Source: Methylobacter sp. BlB1 (GTDB lineage: Bacteria > Pseudomonadota > Gammaproteobacteria > Methylococcales > Methylomonadaceae). Taken from it: a stretch of DNA of 64,000 bases. Under the pieces are notes generated by a model. The model had not been told where the DNA came from and ran no database searches. It worked only from the letters and a program-made list of their open reading frames with translations. Each line of letters starts with the position of its first letter. Position 1 is the first letter of the stretch. The stretch is taken from NCBI RefSeq assembly GCF_015476545.1, contig NZ_JADMKV010000014.1:1-64000 (forward strand), read 5' to 3'. Shown here piece by piece: positions 1-7,432 of this stretch. The position numbers and the translations under genes are program-made.

Positions 1-136
1 CTGTGTAGGCTGGGTTGGAGCTTTAGCGGAAACCCGGCATGGGCGGCCGAAATGCGGGGTTTAGCAACCCAGCCTGCCGCCGCTAAGCCGCCGCTAAAAG
101 CTCCGGTGCTCGGTGGGGCAAACGGGGTATATCTCA
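1..136. repeat. Nested inverted repeats, REP-like, downstream of the MtrB-like gene
   Basis: Non-coding stretch between the window edge and the stop codon of the MtrB-like gene. Two nested inverted repeats are visible: aggctgggttg (7-17) pairs with caacccagcct (65-75), and ggagctttagcgg (16-28) pairs, with one bulged base, with ccgctaaaagctcc (90-103). The composition and imperfect nesting resemble repetitive extragenic palindromes. It may also act as a transcript end for the minus-strand cytochrome operon, though no T-run is present. Confidence 0.5.
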
Positions 137-2620
137 TTACTGAACACGATACTGCACAAACACCCCAAAAACATGCTCGCCATAGTTCTCCGGTATCGCA
201 TTCAGAAACAGATGATTGCCGATCAGCGGCGTGAGGCCGTCGTAGTGCCAGTCTTGTACGGTGTTATGTTCATAACGATGATAGAAGCGCATCGATATGT
301 CCTTGCGCAGGTTCCATCTCAGGTTGGTTTCCAGAATATGCCTGTCGAAATTGATGACCGGAAAGCTATTGCTGGCGGCCTGATTGGGCGCATCTGGATT
401 GGCGAAGGCCAGGTTGGATGCGGCGTCATAGCCGACATTCGTATTGGCCCAGTTGTATGAATAACGGATGTCGATATCGAGCGGGTCGAACTGGTAGCGG
501 AACCCTAGCCCTATCATGTGGCTGATGTCGTCGACGGCTTCTTTCCAGGCCGCGATATAAGGGAAACGGCTGCCGCCGGCGTAAGGGTCGGCCGATAAGC
601 CGATGTCGTTGATATTGCTGAGCTGGCTTTGCTGTTTCTGAAAACTGTAGAAAGCGTAGGCATTCAGCCGTGAAGTAGGCTGATAGTTGCCTTCCAGATT
701 GGCCGAAATGGTGCGGGCGTTTTGCAGTCCGTAACGCACGTCATAAACGTTGTTGGTCCAGTTGGCGGAAGCGATCAGATCCAGATCCTCGCGCAGCAGG
801 AAGTTGGCCTGGGCCTTGATCTGGTGCTGCTGCCGGTCGCTCAGATCGTATTTTCTGAGATCGGCGAGCGTGTGCGGCGTGACGCCGTCGGTCAGCGACG
901 ATCTGAAGCCGAGCAGCGAGCCGGTATAGAAGGGTACGTAGGGGTTGTAGTCATAATCGCTGCCGTCCCGGGTCGAGTATTCGTAGGACAGGCGCAAGGT
1001 CGTCCAGGACAGTGAGCGGTTCGATAAATGGAATTTCAGATGGTTTTCATCGGTGCTGATGCGCTCGCGGTAGCTGGGTTCATGCTGTTCAAAATGATAG
1101 CCGAAGCCGGCCGTGGTCTTGTAGCTGAGCCGGTAATCGGCATCGAAGAACCAGTCCATGACTTTCTGCGAAAAGGGGATGCTGCGGTAATGAAACGGGC
1201 TTTGCGGCGTTGCCGGCCTGAAAACCTCGCCGCCTTGCGCGCCGTCTTCGAGGACCATTCCGTATTGGTTGGTCAGCCGGTTGAACGCCGTATAGTCCGT
1301 GTCATTGGCTTCGTTGTAATAGCGGAATTTCGCTTTCAGCGTCAAAGGGTCCCACGGTGCCAGTTGCAGGCCCAGTTGAAACAGCCAGTTCGTAATTTCG
1401 GCATCGGCGGTTCTTCGCGGCAGCGATGCGATTGAATTCCACTGGTCCATGTTGATGCCGGTAAAGGTCTGCCCTGAGTTGAGGGTTGACGGGAGCAGGT
1501 CATCATTCTGGTACATGCGCGACCAGGACAGTGTCGAGGTCAGCTGCCCGCGCATCGGCAGCCGGTAGGCGAGATCGGTCTTGACCTGGTGGAAGGTGTT
1601 GTCGGGATACAAATCGTAGCGGCCGCGCTCGACGATAAAGTTCGTGCCGGGAAGGTTGGTAAACGGGTTGTTGAAGCTCAGCTGGCCCTTGTCGTTGGCA
1701 AAGAATGAGCCGGTATAGTTCAGGTTGAGTTCTAGATCGGTGCCGGCATAGCTAAAGCCGGTGCGTATTTCATTGGTCACGTAATCGATGGGCTCGATGG
1801 TTTCGACCATGCCGCCTGAGTTCGCGCCGGCATAAAACGGCGGCAGGAACGAGCCGCCGAAAGCCCGCCGGCCTTCGCGCGTTTCATGGGAAAAATCGGC
1901 GAAGAATTTCAGGCCCAGTGTCGGCGTATAGTTGAAGCCGATGCGGCTTTCCTCCCGGTTGATGCCCAGATCGGGATTGTAGGCCGATGCCAGGGCCTGC
2001 CGGATTTGCTCGCTGTTGTTGCGGCCGGGAACAAGCCCGAACGGCAGCGTCAGGTTTTCGCTGCCGACACCGTGAAAAATCGTTACGGCATTGTCGGTAT
2101 AGGTATGCGGCGTCTGGTTGAAAAAACCGTTGATCCTGAAGGTGCCGAGTTGGCCTGTCGATAATTGATAATACTGATCGTCACGCCCGACACCGCCGCC
2201 TTGCGCGTCCAAAAAATAGCCTTCACGCGCCTGCCAGCCTGACAGCGAAAAGTAATTGAGCAAGGGACCGTTGCGCCAGTCGCTGTAATCGCTGAATTTA
2301 GAAGACGATTTTCTGCCGCTGCCGAATAAATAGCCGAAATCCAGACTGCCCCGGTATTGCCAGTCTTCATTCAGCTTCTTATAGTTTAACGGCTCATAGG
2401 GCGTATCGAACAGCAGGCCGCTCGGCGTTCTGGAAGGTTTCTGTTTGACCGAGGAAAGCCCCTGCGGGGATTTGATCCGGGTTGTATCGGTGCCCGTAGG
2501 ATTGAGGTTGTTCCCGGGCGGATTGCCGGCGCCGATCGCCGATGAGGTAAAGGCCAGCAATGCAACAAGCGAAGCAGTATATTGGCTGCCGGAGCGGCCG
2601 GCGCTGACAGCGGGCGGCAT
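137..2620 (-). CDS. MtrB/PioB-like decaheme-associated outer membrane beta-barrel
   Basis: A protein of about 827 residues with an N-terminal signal peptide (MPPAVSAGRSGSQYTASLVA onward, cut near AIGAG) and then a long series of alternating aromatic/polar beta-strand segments ending in a C-terminal strand (FGVFVQYRVQ), typical of porins. The MtrB/PioB family sheathes a periplasmic decaheme cytochrome so that electrons cross the outer membrane. The open frame extends upstream to 2719, but the ATG at 2620 has a GAGG seven bases before it, lies 10 bases after the stop of the decaheme gene, and begins a credible signal peptide. The adjacent decaheme gene is the main support for the assignment. 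The N-terminal CxxC pair of Shewanella MtrB is not seen, and the length is closer to PioB than to Shewanella MtrB. Confidence 0.85.
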   Translation of the reverse strand: MPPAVSAGRSGSQYTASLVALLAFTSSAIGAGNPPGNNLNPTGTDTTRIKSPQGLSSVKQKPSRTPSGLLFDTPYEPLNYKKLNEDWQYRGSLDFGYLFGSGRKSSSKFSDYSDWRNGPLLNYFSLSGWQAREGYFLDAQGGGVGRDDQYYQLSTGQLGTFRINGFFNQTPHTYTDNAVTIFHGVGSENLTLPFGLVPGRNNSEQIRQALASAYNPDLGINREESRIGFNYTPTLGLKFFADFSHETREGRRAFGGSFLPPFYAGANSGGMVETIEPIDYVTNEIRTGFSYAGTDLELNLNYTGSFFANDKGQLSFNNPFTNLPGTNFIVERGRYDLYPDNTFHQVKTDLAYRLPMRGQLTSTLSWSRMYQNDDLLPSTLNSGQTFTGINMDQWNSIASLPRRTADAEITNWLFQLGLQLAPWDPLTLKAKFRYYNEANDTDYTAFNRLTNQYGMVLEDGAQGGEVFRPATPQSPFHYRSIPFSQKVMDWFFDADYRLSYKTTAGFGYHFEQHEPSYRERISTDENHLKFHLSNRSLSWTTLRLSYEYSTRDGSDYDYNPYVPFYTGSLLGFRSSLTDGVTPHTLADLRKYDLSDRQQHQIKAQANFLLREDLDLIASANWTNNVYDVRYGLQNARTISANLEGNYQPTSRLNAYAFYSFQKQQSQLSNINDIGLSADPYAGGSRFPYIAAWKEAVDDISHMIGLGFRYQFDPLDIDIRYSYNWANTNVGYDAASNLAFANPDAPNQAASNSFPVINFDRHILETNLRWNLRKDISMRFYHRYEHNTVQDWHYDGLTPLIGNHLFLNAIPENYGEHVFGVFVQYRVQ

Positions 2621-2630
2621 CGCCGCCTCG

Positions 2631-3596
2631 CTATCGATGGAAAAGCATGCCCGCGGCATGATTGGAGCCATGAATCTGGGCATGGCAGTTTTGGCAGCTT
2701 CGGTTGATGAGGCGCGCATCCGGATTGGAAGCCGACGCCAGATTCGCGGTCGTCATCAAATCGTTGGGATGGCCGCGGTTGGTATGGCAGGTCTGGCACA
2801 GGAACGGCCTGGTGCTGACCAGCAGCGATTCGTGATTGGAGCCATGCGGCTGATGGCAATTCAGGCAGCTTTCCCGGACCGGCGCATGCTCCCAGATGAA
2901 AGGGCCGCGCTTTTCCTGATGGCATTGATAGCAAACCTGATTGACCGTATCGGCTTTCAGCATCGGGTCGGTGTTCGAACCGTGCGGATTGTGGCAGTCG
3001 ATGCAGGTGACTTTGCCTTCGGGCAAGGGCATGTGCGAGCGTTTTCTGAACTCGGCGCGCTGTTGCTGATGGCAGCTGTAGCAGGTCTGATTGATTTCAT
3101 CCTTGCGCAACAGGCCCTTTTGCGAGAACTGCGCCATCGGATTATGGCAATCGCTGCAGCTCAAGTCATTCATTTGATGGACTGAGCCCGGCCAGGCAAT
3201 GCGCTCCTTGCCGCTGTGGCACTGAAGGCACATGGAGTTCTGCTGGCTGACGGTCGCGCCTGACTGATGCGTGAACGCCATGATTTTCGATTTATCGGCA
3301 GGGGCCGATACGTGCTCTGACCCGGGGCCGTGACAGGTTTCGCAGCCTTCTACTTTCGGATTGTCCGGCGCGGCAAGATGGGGAATGCGCGCATGAACCG
3401 TATGGCTCCAGTGACTGTTTTCAAGTTCATGACAACTGGAACAAACGCTTGCTCCGACATACTGGGCATGGCTTTGCGCGGCATTGAGTTCCGGTTTCAG
3501 GGACGGTGGCGACAATGACGAACAGCTCATTATCGCCGCTATGCCGGCGATTAAAGTTAAATAAACCAGTCTCATACGTGAGAGAAAATCCTTCAT
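2631..3596 (-). CDS. DmsE/MtrA-type decaheme c-type cytochrome
   Basis: 321 residues with ten CxxCH heme-binding motifs spread evenly from residue ~50 to the C-terminus (CSSCH, CETCH, CLQCH, CSDCH, CYSCH, CIDCH, CYQCH, CLNCH, CQTCH, CQNCH), plus free histidines for the second axial ligands. This is the MtrA/DmsE/PioA family, which carries electrons through an MtrB-type barrel. The N-terminus (MKDFLSRMRLVYLTLIAGIA) is a signal peptide followed by IMSCSS, so lipid attachment is possible but the lipobox is weak. It lies 10 bp upstream of the barrel gene, so the two are co-transcribed. No MtrC/OmcA-like multiheme surface cytochrome is in the window. Relics of this gene's first ~110 bp are found upstream between the paralogous cytochrome genes. 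Confidence 0.92.
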   Translation of the reverse strand: MKDFLSRMRLVYLTLIAGIAAIMSCSSLSPPSLKPELNAAQSHAQYVGASVCSSCHELENSHWSHTVHARIPHLAAPDNPKVEGCETCHGPGSEHVSAPADKSKIMAFTHQSGATVSQQNSMCLQCHSGKERIAWPGSVHQMNDLSCSDCHNPMAQFSQKGLLRKDEINQTCYSCHQQQRAEFRKRSHMPLPEGKVTCIDCHNPHGSNTDPMLKADTVNQVCYQCHQEKRGPFIWEHAPVRESCLNCHQPHGSNHESLLVSTRPFLCQTCHTNRGHPNDLMTTANLASASNPDARLINRSCQNCHAQIHGSNHAAGMLFHR

Positions 3597-3673
3597 TACT
3601 TACTACCTTATTACACATATAGTCTTATCGGCAGAAAACCGGCGATGTTCAGGTTTTATGCGGGTCCGGCATA

Positions 3674-4405
3674 TCACTGTTGGATGGGAGGGTATTTGAG
3701 TAATCTGAACCGCAGTGGGTTAGATCCCGGTATCAATTCCATTTCAGCACTTACCGGGGTCTGGCTGGCGCCGTCTTTTATCATCTCTACATAAGGCAGA
3801 GTAACTAGACCGGTTTCAGTATCAGCATTCACGGCGCTGTCTGAATTGGTTGCGGTCAACTCGGCAGTTTCCAGTACGAATCCAAGACCGGTCGGGCTAT
3901 CCTGGAGCGGAATGAGCTTCAAGCCAGCCCTGAATTTTTGCGTGCCGACAAAAACGACCGGCAGGGTCAGCGTAGTGGTGTCATAAAAATAGGAGGCTGT
4001 CGTTGAAAGATTCGGAAAGCCGGGCTCTTCTAAAATAAACTGCATGGGCTCAGATCCTGTTATCAGCGTCAAGTAGGCATCTCCCGTGCCCAAGCTGGTG
4101 CCGCCTTGCGTTACCTCTACCAAAGGTATCAGCACTTGCCCTGTTTCAGGGTCAAACGTCGCGGGATTGTTTGAAGAAGCCGTAGTCAGTTCAGCGTTTT
4201 TCAATACGAATCCGTAGCCGGTTGGGCTATTGTTGGGCAGAGTGAGTCCGAGGGTGGCGTTGAATTTTTGGCTGCCGACATTAACGACTGGCAGTTTCAG
4301 CGTTAAACCGTCAAAAGAAGCGTTGGGCGCGACCGTTGCGGCAGCGAAAACACAGTCTGTGATAAGGAAAGAGAGCAGAATAACCAACGAGCTTTTTATC
4401 TTCAT
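3674..4405 (-). CDS. Secreted protein of two beta-rich repeats, paralogue without the heme domain
   Basis: 243 residues: a signal peptide (MKIKSSLVILLSFLITDCVF) followed directly by two copies (~28-135 and ~136-243) of a beta-rich domain. Its core reads roughly LxLPVVxVGxQKFxAxL, then SPTGxGFVLExAELT, an ATxDxETGxVxxP block and an SDPLxFxL-like end. It is the closest of four paralogues to the decaheme gene and the only one lacking the N-terminal cytochrome c domain; the signal peptide joins the repeats with no heme-domain remnant. The ATG at 4405 was chosen because it starts the signal peptide conserved in the paralogues and follows AGGGTGAACCT; the frame opens at 4462. I do not recognise the repeat domain, and its function is unknown. 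Location beside decaheme/MtrB genes suggests a periplasmic or surface electron-transfer accessory. Confidence 0.8.
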   Translation of the reverse strand: MKIKSSLVILLSFLITDCVFAAATVAPNASFDGLTLKLPVVNVGSQKFNATLGLTLPNNSPTGYGFVLKNAELTTASSNNPATFDPETGQVLIPLVEVTQGGTSLGTGDAYLTLITGSEPMQFILEEPGFPNLSTTASYFYDTTTLTLPVVFVGTQKFRAGLKLIPLQDSPTGLGFVLETAELTATNSDSAVNADTETGLVTLPYVEMIKDGASQTPVSAEMELIPGSNPLRFRLLKYPPIQQ

Positions 4406-4476
4406 AGGTTCACCCTTGATATAGGCCTGAGATATAAAAATATGACACAGGCTATCTAACATAAAAGATCATTACA

Positions 4477-4490
4477 TTGATTTTAATCAG
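4477..4490. promoter_or_regulatory. FNR/ANR-like dyad upstream of first paralogue
   Basis: TTGATTTTAATCAG matches the FNR-family consensus TTGAT-N4-ATCAA at 9 of 10 fixed positions. It lies about 72 bp upstream of the start at 4405, a distance that fits an activator site with a short leader. Equivalent dyads sit at the same place upstream of the other paralogues. Confidence 0.5.
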
Positions 4491-4604
4491 ATAAAAAGCC
4501 GATATTGAATATGAGCCTATTTTTACTGCCAGCAGGGTTTGTCATCATTCCGGGCAGAATATAATTGAAACTGGACAGTATATTAAGAGGTTATGCTGAA
4601 ATTG

Positions 4605-4686
4605 CGGATTCCGGGAGAGCGGCGGCAATGACGGACAATTCATTGTCGCCGCTAGGCGGCTAAGGTTAAATAAATCAGTCTCGCGC
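4605..4686 (-). pseudogene. Relic of the decaheme gene 5' end (copy 1)
   Basis: On the minus strand this stretch aligns with the signal-peptide region of the intact decaheme gene (3490-3580): both share a GGTTTATTTAAC-like run, a GCGGCGA-AATGA run and a CATTGTCGCCGC-like run. The start codon region is missing and nothing follows it, so it is a dead fragment. It lies between paralogues 1 and 2, as expected if the unit that was duplicated contained a paralogue gene plus the first ~110 bp of the decaheme gene. Confidence 0.65.
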
Positions 4687-4697
4687 CTTATCGGCAG

Positions 4698-4730
4698 AAA
4701 ACCAGCAATGATCAAATTCATTGCTGGTTT
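4698..4730 (-). terminator. Stem-loop after paralogue 2
   Basis: Inverted repeat accagcaatga / tcattgctggt just downstream of the stop at 4739 on the minus strand, followed by TTTTCTG. The stem is about 11-13 bp. The same hairpin follows paralogue 3 at 6081-6108. Likely an intrinsic terminator, so each paralogue may be its own transcription unit. Confidence 0.6.
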
Positions 4731-4738
4731 AATAGGCA

Positions 4739-5749
4739 TCATTGCGTGATAGGCGTGTAGCTGGTTAAGCTGAACTGTAACGGATCGGAGCCCGGTACCA
4801 ATTGCATTTCAGCGCTTACCTGACTTTCACTGACGCCGTTTCGCTGCAGATCAATTAAAGGCAGGGTGACTATTCCGGATGCGGGGTCATAAGTCGCAGG
4901 AGTGTCCGAAGTTAGTTGGGTCAACTCTGCGGCTTCCAGCTGGAAGCCAAGGCCGGTCGGACTGCTTGGGAGTTGGATGAGATTCAGGATTGCACTGAAC
5001 TTTTGCTCTCCGACATTGATGACCGGTATTGCCAGCTTGTTGGCGTCATAAGAGAAGAAGGCAACAGTTGGAATCTCTAAGCCGCTTTGTTCTAAATTAA
5101 ACGTCATAGGATCAGAGCCAGCCACTAATGTCAATTCGATATTCGTTACCTGATCTTGGACAGCGCCGTTCTGTACCACATCCACCGAAGGGATGAGTAC
5201 TTTTCCGGATGCGGAGTCATAAGTCGCGGCAGTATCCGAAGACTCCGTGGTCAACACGGCATTTTCCAGCACGAATCCAACGCCGGTCGGACTGCCTGTG
5301 AGTGGAATCAATCTCAGGGTGGCATTGAATTTCTGGCTGCCGACATCGACCACCGGAAGTTTCAATGTTGTTCCATCAAAAGTGGCATTGATAGGGGTGT
5401 CCGCCGCTGCTTGCGGGAAACCGGCGCTTTGCCATGCGAGCATGGCATCTTTTTGTTCCTGGTTAAGCGGTGGTTTGGTACCCGCGGGCGGCATTGTCAT
5501 TGCCTCAACAGCCCTGGTGATGGCACTATCAGCATTGGGTAGCGTTGCCTCATAGGTATCCCAGTTGACTCCGGGAGGCGCGCCGTTGCGCGCCGCTCCG
5601 GTCAGCTGAGACGAATGACAGGACAGACAGTTGGTGGCAAATACTTTCTCTCGAATGCCGTTGGGCCCGTCATAAACCGGATCAATAGCGAAAGCATGGC
5701 CTGTGATAAGGAAAGAAAACAGTAAGACTAACGAGCTCTTTATATTCAT
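4739..5749 (-). CDS. Secreted monoheme cytochrome c with two beta-rich repeats (paralogue 2)
   Basis: 336 residues. A signal peptide (MNIKSSLVLLFSFLITGHAF) is followed by a small cytochrome c domain (~22-115) with one CLSCH heme motif, a likely axial methionine in TMPPAG, and a closing helix QKDAMLAWQSAGFP. Two copies of the family beta-rich domain follow (~120-225 and ~228-336). The heme is bound by covalent attachment in the periplasm. The reading frame starts at an ATG preceded by AAAGGTGAACCT. It is one of three nearly collinear paralogues, and the role is unknown. A secreted or surface electron shuttle working with the neighbouring MtrAB-like pair is an inference from context only. Confidence 0.85.
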   Translation of the reverse strand: MNIKSSLVLLFSFLITGHAFAIDPVYDGPNGIREKVFATNCLSCHSSQLTGAARNGAPPGVNWDTYEATLPNADSAITRAVEAMTMPPAGTKPPLNQEQKDAMLAWQSAGFPQAAADTPINATFDGTTLKLPVVDVGSQKFNATLRLIPLTGSPTGVGFVLENAVLTTESSDTAATYDSASGKVLIPSVDVVQNGAVQDQVTNIELTLVAGSDPMTFNLEQSGLEIPTVAFFSYDANKLAIPVINVGEQKFSAILNLIQLPSSPTGLGFQLEAAELTQLTSDTPATYDPASGIVTLPLIDLQRNGVSESQVSAEMQLVPGSDPLQFSLTSYTPITQ

Positions 5750-5816
5750 AGGTTCACCTTTGGGGCTTGCAAATAAAGTCGTGATCTCAGATTATCTAAC
5801 TTAAAAAATCATTACA

Positions 5817-5830
5817 TTGATTTAAGTCAG
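5817..5830. promoter_or_regulatory. FNR/ANR-like dyad upstream of paralogue 2
   Basis: TTGATTTAAGTCAG, 8 of 10 matches to TTGAT-N4-ATCAA, about 70 bp upstream of the start at 5749. The flanking sequence (ATCATTACA before it) is the same as in front of paralogue 1, so the site is conserved by descent of the duplication. Confidence 0.45.
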
Positions 5831-5937
5831 GTAAAATCTATTGATGAGCATGAGCTTGATTTCTTATGTCGGTTGAGCGTCACCTTATCTCGGGTTGGAC
5901 ATAATCAGGGCGGCGCATGTATTTAAGAAGCTGTGTT

Positions 5938-6051
5938 GAGTTCCGGTTTCAGGGGACGGCGGCGACAATGGCGGGCAACCTGTTAGCGCCGCTATGCTGG
6001 CGATTGAAGTTAAATAAATCAATTTCATGCCTGAGATAAAAAGTCCTTCAT
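5938..6051 (-). pseudogene. Relic of the decaheme gene 5' end (copy 2, best preserved)
   Basis: Read on the minus strand from 6051, this begins ATGAAGGACTTTTTATCTCA, matching the true decaheme start at 3596. It then follows that gene through the signal peptide and the serine/proline-rich segment. One base is lost after codon 7, so the frame meets a TGA at once. No heme motif remains. It marks a tandem-duplication junction between paralogues 2 and 3. Confidence 0.8.
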
Positions 6052-6080
6052 CAATTAAAACATAGTCTTATCGGTAGACA

Positions 6081-6108
6081 ACCAGCAATGATCAAGTTCA
6101 TTGCTGGT
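6081..6108 (-). terminator. Stem-loop after paralogue 3
   Basis: accagcaatga (6081-6091) pairs perfectly with tcattgctggt (6098-6108), loop of 6, directly downstream of the stop at 6118 on the minus strand. It is nearly identical to the hairpin after paralogue 2. Confidence 0.6.
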
Positions 6109-6117
6109 TCGATGGAC

Positions 6118-7128
6118 TCATTCTGCGATAGGCGTGTAGTTGGTTAAGATGAACTGTAACGGATTGGAACCCGGTACCAATTGCATTTCGGCTCGGACCG
6201 CGCTTTGGATAATGTCGTCTTGTATCAGCTCTACGTAAGGCATAGTGACTAATCCGGTTGCAGTGTTGGCAGTCGCGGCAGTGTCCGAAGATGCGCCGGT
6301 CAGCACGGCGCTTTCCAGTACGAATCCAATACCGGTGGGGCTGCCGCCCAAAGAGACCAGTCTCAGGTTTGCGCGGAATTTCTGATTGCCGACAATGACA
6401 ACCGGCAGATTCAGAAGGGTGGTATTAAAAGAGTAGTTGGCGTTAGTGGGTACCGTCAAACGGTTATCCAAGCTGAACGTCATTGGATCAGAGCCCGGAA
6501 TCAATGTCAGCTGGATAGCCACTGTGCCTATATCGGTGCCGTTCTGTATTACTGCTGCCGAAGGTACAAATACTTTCCCGGTCGCAGGGTCGGCAGTGGC
6601 GGGATTGCTGGAAGATGCCGTGGTCAACGCGGCGTTCTCCAATACGAATCCGTTGCCGGTCGGGCTGCTTTCGAGCGGAATCAGCCTCAGGGAGGCATTG
6701 AATTTTTGATTGCCGATATTGACCACCGGGATTCTTAATCGGGTGCCGTCAAAAGAGGGATCGGCAGAGCCGGCAGTGGTTATAATGCCTTTTGGGAAGC
6801 CGGCGTCTTGCCACGCGAGCATGGCGGCACTTTGTTCTTCGTTAAGCAATGAACCGCTGGTACTGGGCGGCATAGACCCCTGCTCAACGGCCGCGACGAT
6901 GGCGCTCTCAGCATTCGGTCGCGTTGCCTCATAGGTATCAAAGTTGACGTCGTCCGGAGCGCCGTTGCGCGCCGAGCCGGTCAGATGGGAGGCATGGCAG
7001 GCCAGACAATTGGCGGCGAATACTTTTGCTCGAATGCCGTTGGGCCCGTCATAAACCGGATCAATGGCGAAAGCGGGGCCTGTGATAAGGAGAGAAAACA
7101 GCAGGATCAACGAACTTTTTATATTCAT
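6118..7128 (-). CDS. Secreted monoheme cytochrome c with two beta-rich repeats (paralogue 3)
   Basis: 336 residues, built like paralogue 2: signal peptide (MNIKSSLILLFSLLITGPAF), cytochrome c domain with one CLACH motif and MPPSTSG as the probable methionine-ligand loop, a closing helix SAAMLAWQDAGFPKG, then two beta-rich repeats (each with a QKFxAxLRL segment and SPTGxGFVLE). The frame opens at 7170, but the ATG at 7128 aligns with the starts of the paralogues and follows AAAGGTGAACCA. High identity to paralogue 2 indicates recent duplication. Function unknown; heme binding is clear from sequence. Confidence 0.85.
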   Translation of the reverse strand: MNIKSSLILLFSLLITGPAFAIDPVYDGPNGIRAKVFAANCLACHASHLTGSARNGAPDDVNFDTYEATRPNAESAIVAAVEQGSMPPSTSGSLLNEEQSAAMLAWQDAGFPKGIITTAGSADPSFDGTRLRIPVVNIGNQKFNASLRLIPLESSPTGNGFVLENAALTTASSSNPATADPATGKVFVPSAAVIQNGTDIGTVAIQLTLIPGSDPMTFSLDNRLTVPTNANYSFNTTLLNLPVVIVGNQKFRANLRLVSLGGSPTGIGFVLESAVLTGASSDTAATANTATGLVTMPYVELIQDDIIQSAVRAEMQLVPGSNPLQFILTNYTPIAE

Positions 7129-7197
7129 TGGTTCACCTTTGTGTGTAGGCTTTAAAAAGTCGCAATACACAGGCTAGCCTACGCCAAAAATCATGAC

Positions 7198-7233
7198 ATT
7201 GACTTTAGTCATACATGACATTGACTTTGGTCA
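7198..7233. promoter_or_regulatory. Two tandem FNR/CRP-like dyads upstream of paralogue 3
   Basis: TTGACTTTAGTCAT (7198-7211) and TTGACTTTGGTCAG (7220-7233) lie 22 bp apart inside a small local duplication of catgacattgactttrgtca. Both resemble the sites in front of paralogues 1 and 2 but with TTGAC-N4-GTCAN half sites. The doubling is unique to this copy and could change its expression. Confidence 0.45.
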
Positions 7234-7330
7234 GATAGAAAGCCGCTTTTGAATTTACCCCACGAACTGATGTCACACCATCTCGGACTGAGCATCATCA
7301 GGCCGACGCATGTATTTAAGAAGCTGTGCT

Positions 7331-7389
7331 AATTTCCCGCCTCAGGGACAGCGGCGATAATGGAGAGCATTCACCATTATCGCCGCTTT
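7331..7389 (-). pseudogene. Relic of the decaheme gene 5' end (copy 3, most decayed)
   Basis: Short minus-strand match to the decaheme 5' region: the cctcagggacagcggcgataatg-like segment and the ccattatcgccgct segment are retained, while the start codon and signal peptide are gone. It lies between paralogues 3 and 4 in the same position as the other two relics. It is weaker than they are and best read together with them. Confidence 0.5.
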
Positions 7390-7432
7390 CTTATAAGGGC
7401 ATGGCCTTATTGGTAAGGCGATAATGCTGAAG

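Noticed and set aside
137-2719. Longer start (2719) for the MtrB-like protein
   Set aside because: The extra 33 residues overlap the decaheme gene's coding sequence, break the signal peptide and have no ribosome-binding site, while 2620 has both.
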